From contig JAILDK010000089.1 in the NCBI GenBank assembly GCA_024689485.1, positions 1 through 44,927 on the forward strand: 44,927 nt of DNA, written 5' to 3'. A program made the translations under genes and the position numbers. This document shows, in pieces, positions 30,651-38,798 of the stretch (position 1 is the first letter of the stretch; each line of letters opens with the position of its first letter). Under the pieces are notes generated by a model that was not told where the DNA came from, searched no databases, and saw only the letters and a list, made by a program, of their open reading frames with translations. The stretch comes from Fibrobacter sp. (GTDB lineage Bacteria > Fibrobacterota > Fibrobacteria > Fibrobacterales > Fibrobacteraceae).

Positions 30651-31793
30651 ATGAGTGAATTACGTCGAAACATTTTAGGAGAAGCCAAGCGTATTGTCAT
30701 CAAGATCGGTTCCCGCATTTTGGTGGATTCGGTCCGCGGTGGAGTCCGCACTTCTTTCATTCAGAAGTTTGCCCATTCTGTGGCCAAGCTTGTGGAAGAT
30801 GGCAAGGAAGTCATCGTGGTCACAAGCGGTGCCGTGGGAACGGGCATGGCGATTCTCGGTTATGATGAAAAGCCGAAGGTCCTTGCCGAAAAGCAGGCCT
30901 GTGCCGCAGTCGGACAGATCGATTTGATGTACGTCTACCGCGAAATGTTCCTCGGAAACGGAATCGCCGTGGGGCAGATTCTGCTTTCCGCAGATGACTT
31001 CCGCGATCGCCGACGTTACAAGAATTTGCAGAACACGCTGCAGACGATGATTTCGAAAAAGATCATTCCGCTCATCAACGAAAACGATTCCTTGGTGGTG
31101 AAGGAACTGAACGGCATCGGCGATAACGACAAGCTTTCAAGCGATGTCGCGCTCTTCTTTGACGCGGATCTTTTGGTCGTCTTTACCGATGAAGACGGAC
31201 TCTTCGACGACAATCCGAAGAAGAATCCGAAGGCGCGCCTTTTGCGCTTTGTTCCGGAAATCACACCGGAAATCATGGCTCTCACGGGCAAGCCTGGCGA
31301 AAGCGGTTCCGCAGTCAGCACGGGCGGTATGCGTTCCAAGGTAGAATCCATTCGCGCGGTGGTCAAGAGTGGCTGTAACGCGTTCCTCGCCAACGGCATG
31401 AAGGTGCTCCCGCATGAAATCATCTACGGGGATGCCGTCGGTACGCTGTTTATCGGCAGCCATAAAAAGCTCGGCAGCCGTAAGCGTTGGCTCTCGTTTG
31501 TGAGCACGCCGAGCGGAAGCGTTGTCGTGGACGATGGCTGCGCAGAAGCTCTGCGCAAAAAGCATTCGAGCCTGCTCCCGGTGGGCGTTGTCGCTGTGAA
31601 AAAGCCGTTTAAGGCAGGGGATTTGATTGAAGTCCTTTCGCAGCAGGGAGAACGCCTTGCCCGCGGTATCGCTCAGCTGGACAGTGCAAACGTGCAGCTC
31701 GTGCTGCAAAAGAAAACGGCTCAGGTCCGTTCAATCTTGGGCGAAGACTCTCCGGAAGAAGTTATTCACAAGAACGACCTCGTTGTTTTCTAA
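30651..31793 (+). CDS. proB: Glutamate 5-kinase
   Basis: Protein of 380 aa performing the first step of proline synthesis (ATP-dependent phosphorylation of glutamate). The amino-acid-kinase domain has VIKIGSRILVD, VVTSGAVGTGM, QILLSADDFRDRRRY, NENDSLVV, and GTGGM-like VSTGGMRSKVE. The C-terminal PUA domain (about 285-375) makes it the long, E. coli-type form, usually inhibited by proline. proA is not adjacent. A short leader after rapA with AAGGTATT before the ATG suggests weak coupling to rapA. A bidirectional terminator follows. Confidence 0.95.
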   Translation: MSELRRNILGEAKRIVIKIGSRILVDSVRGGVRTSFIQKFAHSVAKLVEDGKEVIVVTSGAVGTGMAILGYDEKPKVLAEKQACAAVGQIDLMYVYREMFLGNGIAVGQILLSADDFRDRRRYKNLQNTLQTMISKKIIPLINENDSLVVKELNGIGDNDKLSSDVALFFDADLLVVFTDEDGLFDDNPKKNPKARLLRFVPEITPEIMALTGKPGESGSAVSTGGMRSKVESIRAVVKSGCNAFLANGMKVLPHEIIYGDAVGTLFIGSHKKLGSRKRWLSFVSTPSGSVVVDDGCAEALRKKHSSLLPVGVVAVKKPFKAGDLIEVLSQQGERLARGIAQLDSANVQLVLQKKTAQVRSILGEDSPEEVIHKNDLVVF

Positions 31794-31823
31794 AGGGAAA
31801 CTTCTAGAGTGAAATTTCAAAAG

Positions 31824-31852
31824 AAAAGCGGACCGAAAGGTCCGCTTTTTTG
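31824..31852. terminator. Bidirectional terminator between proB and the FISUMP lipoprotein gene
   Basis: AAAAGCGGACC-GAAA-GGTCCGCTTTT is a perfect 11-bp stem with a GAAA loop. It is followed by T on the plus strand and by TTCTTTT on the minus strand. Confidence 0.92.
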
Positions 31853-31853
31853 C

Positions 31854-32801
31854 TTAATTAGCGTCTTGAATACAACGGATGGAAAAGTGTTTGTCTTTGT
31901 ACTCTAATTCTGTCTCGATAGGACTCATATCGGGCCATTCGTAACCGATAATTTCAAAGGCATAGTCCAGTGCGCTGCCGTGGCTCCCCGGGTTGCCGGA
32001 AGATTGGCTATATGTCCAGAAAATTGCGGCATAGTGTGATCCGGGGGCATAGGTTGGCAGAGCGCCGAAGCCATAGGTGTCGGAACCATAAGTGTGCACG
32101 TAGGTTCCGTATATGGTACCGACATCTTCCCAATCGTTTGTCGATGCTTTTAATTTTTGGCCCGAATATGGACCGAAAGTTCCGGTTATGCGTTGCAATG
32201 TATCATATTCATCGATGCTAGGAAGATGGTAGCCTTTGGGGCAAATGCCGTGGACGGTATTTGCCATTTCACAGGTCGCTACGTAACCGCAACCTTTTGC
32301 GTCATGGTTGTAAATTCCAGCAGAGTCGATCGCGGCGCTCCATGTATAAAGACGTCCGTATTTTTTGCAGACTTCAGCGCTGTCGCTTTGGCAATAGTTG
32401 TTTGGCTCTGAGGAAGACGGGTCTGTCGGATATTCGAAATTCAGATTTTCGGCCATCCACGTTTGGGATCTAGTGCTGTCGGCGATGACGATGGTCTTGT
32501 AAACCTGGCCATCGCGTTCGTCAACGAGAGTTCCAAACGAAAACCTTTCGGAACTGCTGGAAGAGAATATGGCCAGAAGGTCTAGCGAAGAAGAAGACTC
32601 TAGGTTATGACTGGAGCTAGAGGAAGATTCTGAATTGGAACTGGAGGATGATTCCGATGAAGTTCCAAATGAAAATCCGGTTGAAGAGGATTCTTCGGCT
32701 TGGGGTGAACTGGCGGCTTGAGAGTTGCTTTCGCAACCGAATATACCGCAGGCAATCAGACAAAAGCACAAACTAGAAATGCTTTTCAACGAATTTTTCA
32801 T
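31854..32801 (-). CDS. FISUMP-domain lipoprotein with poly-Ser linker
   Basis: Protein of 315 aa. The lipoprotein signal ends in GIFGC, with the lipidated cysteine at residue 23. A Ser-rich linker (33-85, runs of five to six Ser) leads to the FISUMP domain: VDERDGQVYKTIVIADS, TWMAENLNFEYP, VCKKYGRLYTWSAAID, GICPKGYHLPSIDEYDTL, and the closing HFSIRCIQD. GGAGGG 6 bases before the ATG at 32801 fixes the start; upstream in-frame codons overlap slyD. It is probably a surface protein. It appears more AT-rich than its neighbours. It lies 22 bases downstream of slyD. Confidence 0.88.
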   Translation of the reverse strand: MKNSLKSISSLCFCLIACGIFGCESNSQAASSPQAEESSSTGFSFGTSSESSSSSNSESSSSSSHNLESSSSLDLLAIFSSSSSERFSFGTLVDERDGQVYKTIVIADSTRSQTWMAENLNFEYPTDPSSSEPNNYCQSDSAEVCKKYGRLYTWSAAIDSAGIYNHDAKGCGYVATCEMANTVHGICPKGYHLPSIDEYDTLQRITGTFGPYSGQKLKASTNDWEDVGTIYGTYVHTYGSDTYGFGALPTYAPGSHYAAIFWTYSQSSGNPGSHGSALDYAFEIIGYEWPDMSPIETELEYKDKHFSIRCIQDAN

Positions 32802-32823
32802 AGGAACCCTCCATCGAAACTGC

Positions 32824-33459
32824 TTAATTTTCCTTGTTCTTGTTTTTGCACTTGCATTCGTGATTCGGATCGTCGTGGTGATGACCCTTGCCACCGCAGC
32901 AGTGATGTTCGCCTTCTTCGTCGTCATGGCCTTCGCCGTGGCAACAGCAATGATCGCCTTCTTCACCGTCTTCATGGCCTTCGCCATGGCAACAGCAGTG
33001 GTGCGGTTCCATCATTTCCTTGATTTCTTCTTCGGTCATGGCGTCAGCCTGCATCACTTCGATGTCAAAGTGCAGAGTCTTGCCGGCGAGTTCGTGGTTC
33101 ATGTCGATCATCACGTTGTCGCCTTCGACCTTCGAAACGGTCAGCGGCATCGGACCTGCCGGAGTATTGGCGTAAAAGACCATGCCCGGTTCAATCTTGT
33201 CGGCCTGGAATGCGGACTTCGGAATGGCGCGGACGAGTTCCGGATTGTATTCACCGTAACCTTCTGCCGGAGCGACGTCCACAGAGAACTTGTCGCCCAC
33301 ATTCTTGCCGGTCAAAGCCTTTTCGAGACCCTGGACGATCATGCCCTGGCCGTGGATGTAATTCAGCGGATCTTTGCCGGCAGAAGAATCGATAACTTTG
33401 CCTTCGTCATCCTTGAGTGTGTAATGGATGGCGACTTTTGTGTTTTCAGCGATGGACAT
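32824..33459 (-). CDS. slyD: SlyD-type FKBP peptidyl-prolyl isomerase with Cys/His-rich tail
   Basis: Protein of 211 aa. The FKBP domain is split by an insert-in-flap chaperone domain, as in SlyD (VAIHYTLKDDEGKVIDSS, YIHGQGMIVQGLEKAL, VDVAPAEGYGEYNPELV, VMIDMNHELAGKTLHFDI). Residues 152-211 form a metal-binding tail built from a 16-residue repeat, with HCCCHGEGH twice and a degenerate third copy ending in ECKCK. SlyD tails bind nickel and other metals, in E. coli for hydrogenase maturation. Here the repeats are unusually regular. AAAGGA precedes the start. Confidence 0.92.
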   Translation of the reverse strand: MSIAENTKVAIHYTLKDDEGKVIDSSAGKDPLNYIHGQGMIVQGLEKALTGKNVGDKFSVDVAPAEGYGEYNPELVRAIPKSAFQADKIEPGMVFYANTPAGPMPLTVSKVEGDNVMIDMNHELAGKTLHFDIEVMQADAMTEEEIKEMMEPHHCCCHGEGHEDGEEGDHCCCHGEGHDDEEGEHHCCGGKGHHHDDPNHECKCKNKNKEN

Positions 33460-33495
33460 GTGTATGTTCCTTTGGGGTTGTATGTGTAAAACTTT

Positions 33496-34509
33496 TTATT
33501 TGCGAATCGGATTTTTTGGAGCGGATTTCTTGCGCAAATTGCGGAGCTCCTTGATCACGTTCTTGAGTTCCGGCGGAAGGGCGGAATCGATGCCGATCTT
33601 TTCACCGTGCCATTCAAAGTCGAGACGAGCGCTGTGCAAAAAGAGGCGCTTCAGTCCAAAGTCCTTTTTGAATTCTCGGTTTAGCGTGAAGTCTCCGTAG
33701 CGGCCGTCGCCGATCAGCGGATGGCCGATGCTTTCAAAGTGGGCGCGGATCTGGTGCATACGTCCGGTTTCAAGATCGATCTTCACCAGGTCGTAACCGT
33801 CAAAGTGTTCCTTGACCGTATAATGCGTGACTGCGTTTACGCCGTCTTTGGTTCCGGTCTTCATCTTGGCGCCGGCCTTGGAATCGGTGCGTTCGAGCGT
33901 CGTGTTGATCGTGCCGCGTTCCTTTTCGAGATTTCCCTTGACGAGGGCGAGGTACGTCTTTTTGATCTGGTGCTCGCGGAGCATCTTGGTGAGTTCGCGG
34001 AGCGTGTCGCCATGCAAGGCGGCCACGAGAAGTCCCGACGTCTCTTCGTCTAAACGGTGGGCAATCGTCGGCTTAAAATCGAGTTGCTGATCGTTGCCCC
34101 ACTGCCAGAGCATTTCCACCAGGCTTTCGCCTTTGCGCGTGCCTGTACCCGGCTGACTCGGAATTCCCGAAGGCTTATCGACAATCACAAAGTCTTCTTT
34201 TTCGAGCGCGATGTTCAGGTTCTGTTCCACAAAGTAACGCTCGGAGAACTGCGGCGCGGTACCCCAGGCCTTTTTCACAGGAGCTTCGCTCTCGGTTTCG
34301 TTCGCGACGCTCTTAAAGTTTTCGTAAATGTCAACCGTATCGCCTTCGTGCAGCATCTGCGGAGCCTTGGCGTGGACACCGTTCACGCGGACTTTCTTTT
34401 TGCGCAGAATGGCGAAGAAGGTAGAAAGCGGTTCATTCGGAAACGCCTTGCGCAAAAAACGGTCAAGGCGCATGTTTGCAAAGTCACGATCGATAACTCG
34501 AGTAATCAT
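33496..34509 (-). CDS. RluA-family 23S rRNA pseudouridine synthase (RluC/RluD-like)
   Basis: Protein of 337 aa. An N-terminal S4 RNA-binding domain (about 13-62, RLDRFLRKAF...VRVNGVHAKAPQMLHEGD) is followed by the catalytic domain with FVIVDKPSGIPSQPG. The motif HRLDEETSG carries the catalytic Asp154, and RMHQIRAHFESIGHPLIGDGRYG is also present. The S4 domain and length fit RluC or RluD; the exact uridine targets cannot be told from sequence. It lies 11 bases downstream of the COG2509 flavoprotein gene, so the two probably share a transcript. Confidence 0.9.
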   Translation of the reverse strand: MITRVIDRDFANMRLDRFLRKAFPNEPLSTFFAILRKKKVRVNGVHAKAPQMLHEGDTVDIYENFKSVANETESEAPVKKAWGTAPQFSERYFVEQNLNIALEKEDFVIVDKPSGIPSQPGTGTRKGESLVEMLWQWGNDQQLDFKPTIAHRLDEETSGLLVAALHGDTLRELTKMLREHQIKKTYLALVKGNLEKERGTINTTLERTDSKAGAKMKTGTKDGVNAVTHYTVKEHFDGYDLVKIDLETGRMHQIRAHFESIGHPLIGDGRYGDFTLNREFKKDFGLKRLFLHSARLDFEWHGEKIGIDSALPPELKNVIKELRNLRKKSAPKNPIRK

Positions 34510-34520
34510 AATCTGATATC

Positions 34521-36095
34521 CTAATCCTTTGCCAGGCGAACGCGATTCGAAAGTTTAATGCCGTCCGCCGCACTCGTCACGATGCCGCCCGTATAACCGG
34601 CACCTTCGCCGAGAACAAAAAGTCCCTTTGTCGAAACGCTTTCGAGCGTATCGGTATTTCGCACAATGCGCACCGGGGAACTGGTACGGGTTTCCGGCGC
34701 AACGATCAAGCCTTCCGAAATGAATCCCGGAATCTTGCGCTCGAACTGTTCAAAACCGTCGGCGAGCGAATCGCAAATCGCATCGTCTAAAATGTCGCGG
34801 ATCGAGCAGGGGACAACGCCCGTAAGGAACGTGCTCTTCGGCAGGGTAGAATCCTTTTTTCCGCTGAGGAAAGCCTTGATCGTCTGAGCGGGTGCGGTAT
34901 AATCCTTGCCGCCGATTTCAAAAGCTCTCTTTTCAAAACGGCGCTGCATTTCGATGCCACCAAAAAGGCTTTCGCTCTTTTCAATCGGAACGACGATCGC
35001 GCCGTTGGCAAGCTTACCGCTGCGTTTGCTGTAGCTCATCCCGTTTGTCGCCAAGGTTCCGTCTTCGGAAACGCACGGGACAAGGACGCCTCCCGGGCAC
35101 ATGCAAAAACTGTAGGCGGCGGAAGTCTGGTTCAAAGTCTTCGCGGTCAAGGCGTATTCCGCACTGCCGGTCAGGTTCGTATCGACGTTTGCCCCGTACT
35201 GTCTCAAGTTGATGAGCGACTGCGGATGTTCCACGCGAACGCCCAAGGCAAACGCTTTGCTTTCTTCTTCTACACCGCGTTCGTGCAAAAGTTCGTAAAG
35301 GAAACGCGCCGAATGTCCCGGAGCGAGCACCAGGTTATCGACGTTCTGCCAAGCCCCGTTGAACTTCGCCTTGGAAATGCTTCCGCCCGAAAGTTCAAAA
35401 TCTTCGAGGGCGGTGTGAAAGTGCACCTCGCCGCCGAGCGATAAAAATTCTTTTCGCAGAGAGCGCAGTAAAGGAACCAAACGGTCCGTTCCGATATGCG
35501 GCTTTGCAAAGGTCAGCACATCCTTGGAAACGCCAAAGTGCACCATGTCCGCAAGGACGGCGCTCGAAAATACGTTGCGAGAACGCGTGTTCAGTTTTCC
35601 GTCGGAATAGGCTCCCGCACCGCCTTCGCCAAACAGAACGTTCGAATGCGGATTGAACTTGCGATCGATCGTAAAACGGTGAATATCGCCAAAGCGTTCT
35701 TCGACCGGGCTGCCTTGTTCGTAAAGATGAACATGGAAACCTTTGCGCTGTAAAGAAAGGGCCGCCCAAAGACCCGCAGGTCCTGCCCCGACGACTGTAA
35801 CGTTCTTCGACAGCAAAACGGAATCCTTAAACGGATCGCTGTCCAAGGTTTCGGCTTTTTCCGTTGCCGGAACGAGCCAGTGCGTCGGGTGTAAACGCTT
35901 CGCCGTTTCAAAACGGACGTTGTAACTCCAGTGCGGTGCACCGCGTTTGCGGGAATCCAGCGCAAAACGTTCCACTTCCAAGTTTAAAATGGCGTCTTTG
36001 TGAAGCCCGGTCGCATGGGCGAGCGCCGGTAAAATTTCGCCTTTCTTTTCAAGCGGAATGGAAAGTTCTCTAAAATGGTATGCGTTTAATGGCAT
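34521..36095 (-). CDS. FAD-dependent dehydrogenase of the COG2509 type
   Basis: Flavoprotein of 524 aa. After an N-terminal domain of about 90 residues (FRELSIPLEKKGEILPALAHATG...), the FAD-binding Rossmann motif VVGAGPAGLW is at 101-110. FGEGGAGAYSDGKLNTR, a CMCPGGVLVPC cysteine-containing segment, and the C-terminal GLFVLGEGAGYTGGIVTSAADG complete the pattern. The physiological reaction of this family is unknown to me. The ATG at 36095 is preceded at 3 bases by a perfect 10-bp hairpin that occupies the ribosome-binding region. It is the first gene of an operon with the pseudouridine synthase. Confidence 0.87.
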   Translation of the reverse strand: MPLNAYHFRELSIPLEKKGEILPALAHATGLHKDAILNLEVERFALDSRKRGAPHWSYNVRFETAKRLHPTHWLVPATEKAETLDSDPFKDSVLLSKNVTVVGAGPAGLWAALSLQRKGFHVHLYEQGSPVEERFGDIHRFTIDRKFNPHSNVLFGEGGAGAYSDGKLNTRSRNVFSSAVLADMVHFGVSKDVLTFAKPHIGTDRLVPLLRSLRKEFLSLGGEVHFHTALEDFELSGGSISKAKFNGAWQNVDNLVLAPGHSARFLYELLHERGVEEESKAFALGVRVEHPQSLINLRQYGANVDTNLTGSAEYALTAKTLNQTSAAYSFCMCPGGVLVPCVSEDGTLATNGMSYSKRSGKLANGAIVVPIEKSESLFGGIEMQRRFEKRAFEIGGKDYTAPAQTIKAFLSGKKDSTLPKSTFLTGVVPCSIRDILDDAICDSLADGFEQFERKIPGFISEGLIVAPETRTSSPVRIVRNTDTLESVSTKGLFVLGEGAGYTGGIVTSAADGIKLSNRVRLAKD

Positions 36096-36098
36096 GAG

Positions 36099-36121
36099 CC
36101 CCTAATTTAGAAAATTAGGGG
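36099..36121 (-). promoter_or_regulatory. Hairpin covering the ribosome-binding region of the COG2509 gene
   Basis: CCCCTAATTT and AAATTAGGGG pair perfectly around a 3-base loop. On the minus-strand mRNA the right arm ends in AGGGG, 3 bases before the AUG, so the only Shine-Dalgarno-like bases are in the stem. No T-run follows, which argues against a terminator. Confidence 0.6.
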
Positions 36122-36142
36122 AGAGGGAACTTCTTTGTAAGT

Positions 36143-36173
36143 AAAAAAGGCTAGCTCGTATGGACCAGCCTTT
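36143..36173 (-). terminator. Terminator of the small barrel gene
   Basis: On the minus strand AAAGGCT-G-G pairs with C-T-AGCCTTT (one mismatch), followed by TTTTAC. It is 115 bases past the stop at 36288. The rest of 36174-36287 shows no feature I can support. Confidence 0.6.
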
Positions 36174-36287
36174 GAACCTTTTTTACTGTTTTCCAAGAGA
36201 GAGGTCGCTTCAGCAGGTGTTGCCCAAGAGCTTCGCCGCGCAAACGCCTTTGGTCTTAAATATGAATGTCCTGGTGCAGGGGGCCGA

Positions 36288-36815
36288 CTACAACTCGAAC
36301 TTTACGCCGGCTACAAATCCGCCCGCCTGTCCTACGCCGAGCTCAAAAAAGAAAGAAGTGTCGTCTCCAAATTCAAACCCGACTAGGGATGCTTGCCATA
36401 TCGCTTCTGTCTCAAACTTGTCGCTGTTGAAGCCAAATGTAGGGCCGATTGCCAATAGTGAATAGAAACGAAAATCGGATTTGTGAATCCAATTCAATTT
36501 AGCCTTGGGCATGAGTGTTATGGAATGATAATTATAACCAGAACCGATATATGAATATGTCAATATCCCGCCGATTTCTAATTTTTCCCTCAGTTCATAT
36601 CCGTATGCCACATTGAACGAACTCAATGTCAAAAGATTAACATCGTCCTTTTCGTTTTCCGCACCAAATGAATCTGCAATGGCGTTCCCTGCGACGATGC
36701 TTCCTCCAGTCATGTTGAAAACACCGTAGCTGAAACTTACGTTATGATCGCCGCTTTCTCTGGCAAATAAAGCTGTAGAGGCGAATATCAGGCTGAATAG
36801 AAACTGTTTGCGCAT
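36288..36815 (-). CDS. Small outer-membrane beta-barrel-like protein
   Basis: Protein of 175 aa with a signal peptide (MRKQFLFSLIFASTALFARE). Alternating-polarity strands rich in Tyr, Phe and Gly follow, such as HNVSFSYGVF, FNVAYGYELREKLEIGGIL, and FYSLLAIGPTFGF. The C-terminus ends FVAGVKFEL, with the terminal hydrophobic residue expected of an outer-membrane barrel. Eight or so strands would fit. I recognise the fold type, not a family. Base composition is more AT-rich than the flanking genes. It is separated by a hairpin from the FecR-domain gene upstream. Confidence 0.75.
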   Translation of the reverse strand: MRKQFLFSLIFASTALFARESGDHNVSFSYGVFNMTGGSIVAGNAIADSFGAENEKDDVNLLTLSSFNVAYGYELREKLEIGGILTYSYIGSGYNYHSITLMPKAKLNWIHKSDFRFYSLLAIGPTFGFNSDKFETEAIWQASLVGFEFGDDTSFFFELGVGQAGGFVAGVKFEL

Positions 36816-36855
36816 ACGATGTTCTTTCTTCTTTTGCAGAATAACAGTTGGCTTG

Positions 36856-36876
36856 AAAAACGGCCTACCCGTTTTT
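36856..36876. terminator. Terminator of the FecR-domain gene
   Basis: AAAAACGG-CCTAC-CCGTTTTT is a perfect 8-bp stem whose T-rich arm works in either direction. It lies 28 bases past the stop of the minus-strand gene ending at 36905. Confidence 0.75.
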
Positions 36877-36904
36877 AGAGCAAATTCGATTTTTGCACAA
36901 TCCC

Positions 36905-38416
36905 TTAAAGATTGCAGTGGAACGAATCGGTGATTTCGGAACGATTCCCCGCTTCGTCTTCCACAAGGATTCGGTACTTGCGGTTACCGCTGAGCATCGG
37001 AAGGCTCGCGCTCGGAACGTCCTTGGCGTGCTCGGTCTTGTATGCCGGCATGCCGTCGACGAATTCTTCAATTACGACCTTGCTGTTGTTGGTGCCGACA
37101 AGGCTGTAACGGATTTCGCACTTGTCCGCATTCGCCCCGATAATGCTGAGCTTTGGTGGGAAGGCGACCGGAATGGAATCCCGAAGGGTCTTCTTTTCAC
37201 TTTGGAGAGTCACGTAAATGAACTTTTCCGTCCAGTTGATGTTCGGATCGCGAGCGCCAAAGGTGTAGCTCAGGTGACCGCCAGCTTCCGGCGTGTTCAG
37301 GTTCGGGGAGGTAACGCTTCCGAGAGAAACGGTGACCTGGGCGTTTGGATCTTCGCTAAAGAAGTCTGCGTTCACCGTGAGACCTTCGATCGTGTTCATC
37401 GAAAGTTTGTCTTCTTTCTGGATGCGGATAAAGGCGCTGTCGTCGTTGCTCGTCTGCTTCACGTATTCCACGTTCGCTTCTTTGCAAAGAACTTCGGCGT
37501 CTCCCTGCGCACACTTGACACGGATACGCTTGGAACCGTAAGAATCCTTGTCCCAACTTACGGGAACGTCAAAAGTTCCGTCTTTCGACATCACCGCATC
37601 GACTCCATTGACGCGGACGAGAATCGAGTCCGCGCATTTGCCCGAAACGTGGACTTCCGTTGCGGTAATCCGGTTCGGCAGGGGATTGAAAGTGCAAGGA
37701 TTTTGAAGACCCGCACTCTTGGTGGCGAGATCCTGGGCTTTCTTTTCGAGGTTGTCTGCGGTAAAGGTGTGGCTCTTGCGTTCCTGGGTAATTTCTTTGG
37801 CGAGTCCCTTGGTGCCGGCGTTCGGCGTTTTGAACTTGCGCATCGGCTTGCCCTTTTCTTGGACGAGGGTTTCGCCGCCGTTCAGTTCCATTTCCTGTCC
37901 GGTCGTGTCGGTAATGACCATCTTGCCCGTTTCGAGCGAAACGACGGTCCCTGCAGCAGAGCCTTCGATAAAGCCGTTTGTGCCGCGAATAGCTGCGGTC
38001 GCGGTTCCGGTCTTGAATTGGAACTTCTCGTTGGATTTTTGTTTTTGGACGTCGAAGAAGACGCGTCCCGTGCGAATTTCCACGGTTTTGGTGGTTTCGT
38101 TCTGCTTGTTGACCGCGGTTTCAAAGGAAATCGTCGTGTTTTCTTCGATGGTAATTGAGCTTCCGTCCGAAAGAGCAATGCCCGCTTCGCTTTCGACGAG
38201 GGTGCGGATCAGGTCTTTTTCGCGGACTTTAAGCCCGATTCGGAGGGGGTTCCAGTTGCTTTTTGCCTTTTTCTGGACGGTCACTTCGCCCAAAATGTAG
38301 CGGACCTTGCCGACGGAGCTAGAATTGCCTGCAGCAAAAGTCGGAAGAATCAAAAGACTTCCGGCCAGAAGCGTTCTTGCGAAAAGACGGCTAAATGGAG
38401 AATGGAATTCGTTCAA
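36905..38416 (-). CDS. Exported FecR-domain protein
   Basis: Protein of 503 aa from TTG at 38416. AAGGAGG (38429-38423) lies 6 bases upstream, much better than the first in-frame TTG at 38455, which has none. The signal peptide region is FARTLLAGSLLILPTFAAG. The FecR-like domain (about 30-200) shows VGKVRYILGEVTVQKKA, LSDGSSITIEENTTISFE, and TATAAIRGTNGFIEG. Ig-like domains follow, with TEVHVSGKCADSILVRVNGV, KDSYGSKRIRVKCAQG, and RKYRILVEDEAGNRSEI at the end. It is probably a periplasmic or surface protein that binds glycan or other envelope partners. No sigma factor gene is adjacent. Confidence 0.82.
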   Translation of the reverse strand: MNEFHSPFSRLFARTLLAGSLLILPTFAAGNSSSVGKVRYILGEVTVQKKAKSNWNPLRIGLKVREKDLIRTLVESEAGIALSDGSSITIEENTTISFETAVNKQNETTKTVEIRTGRVFFDVQKQKSNEKFQFKTGTATAAIRGTNGFIEGSAAGTVVSLETGKMVITDTTGQEMELNGGETLVQEKGKPMRKFKTPNAGTKGLAKEITQERKSHTFTADNLEKKAQDLATKSAGLQNPCTFNPLPNRITATEVHVSGKCADSILVRVNGVDAVMSKDGTFDVPVSWDKDSYGSKRIRVKCAQGDAEVLCKEANVEYVKQTSNDDSAFIRIQKEDKLSMNTIEGLTVNADFFSEDPNAQVTVSLGSVTSPNLNTPEAGGHLSYTFGARDPNINWTEKFIYVTLQSEKKTLRDSIPVAFPPKLSIIGANADKCEIRYSLVGTNNSKVVIEEFVDGMPAYKTEHAKDVPSASLPMLSGNRKYRILVEDEAGNRSEITDSFHCNL

Positions 38417-38453
38417 AATCTCCCTCCTTGGGGCTTTGCCTGATTCTTTTGGC

Positions 38454-38459
38454 AATATA
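38454..38459 (-). promoter_or_regulatory. TATATT -10 element of the FecR-domain gene
   Basis: On the minus strand CTATATTG occurs 37 bases upstream of the TTG start at 38416. A TTGACA at 38488-38483 is 23 bases further upstream, too far for a standard spacer, so the -35 is uncertain. Confidence 0.4.
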
Positions 38460-38506
38460 GATTTTTATCTTTATGGGTAGTTTGTCAAATTTTTTAAGAG
38501 GTGATC

Positions 38507-38797
38507 ATGGATACAGAAAATCTTGAACCGACCGTCGAATACACCGACGAAGAAACCGGTGAACTCGTTATCAAGGAACTTGCAAAGGAATATCTGAGCA
38601 AGGGCGCTTGGTCCACGATGATGTTCCTGTACCAGGATCGCAATGCGAAAACAGGCGAATTTGGGGAACCGAAGGTCTCGATCCGCCGTTATCAAAAGCA
38701 GCAGGGCGTCTTCAAACAGAGAAGCAAGTTCAATATTTCGAACAAGGAACAGGCGAAGGCGATCATCACTGTTTTAAAGAAGTGGTACGAACTTTAA
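38507..38797 (+). CDS. Small protein, possibly PC4-like nucleic-acid binding
   Basis: Protein of 96 aa from the ATG at 38507, with AAGAGG about 5 bases upstream. An acidic N-terminus (1-25) precedes a basic half containing GEPKVSIRRYQKQQGVFKQR and SKFNISNKEQAKAIITVLKKWYE. The latter pattern (basic strand, then a Lys-rich turn, then a helix) resembles the PC4/YdbC-type single-strand-binding fold. The match is by eye and uncertain. It is the first gene of a run with ybeY and the CorC-like gene, which suggests an RNA-related job. Confidence 0.7.
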   Translation: MDTENLEPTVEYTDEETGELVIKELAKEYLSKGAWSTMMFLYQDRNAKTGEFGEPKVSIRRYQKQQGVFKQRSKFNISNKEQAKAIITVLKKWYEL

Positions 38798-38798
38798 T

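Noticed and set aside
36160-36465. A 101-codon plus-strand frame overlapping the small barrel gene
   Set aside because: It begins in the terminator hairpin and runs antisense to a gene with a signal peptide and barrel pattern.
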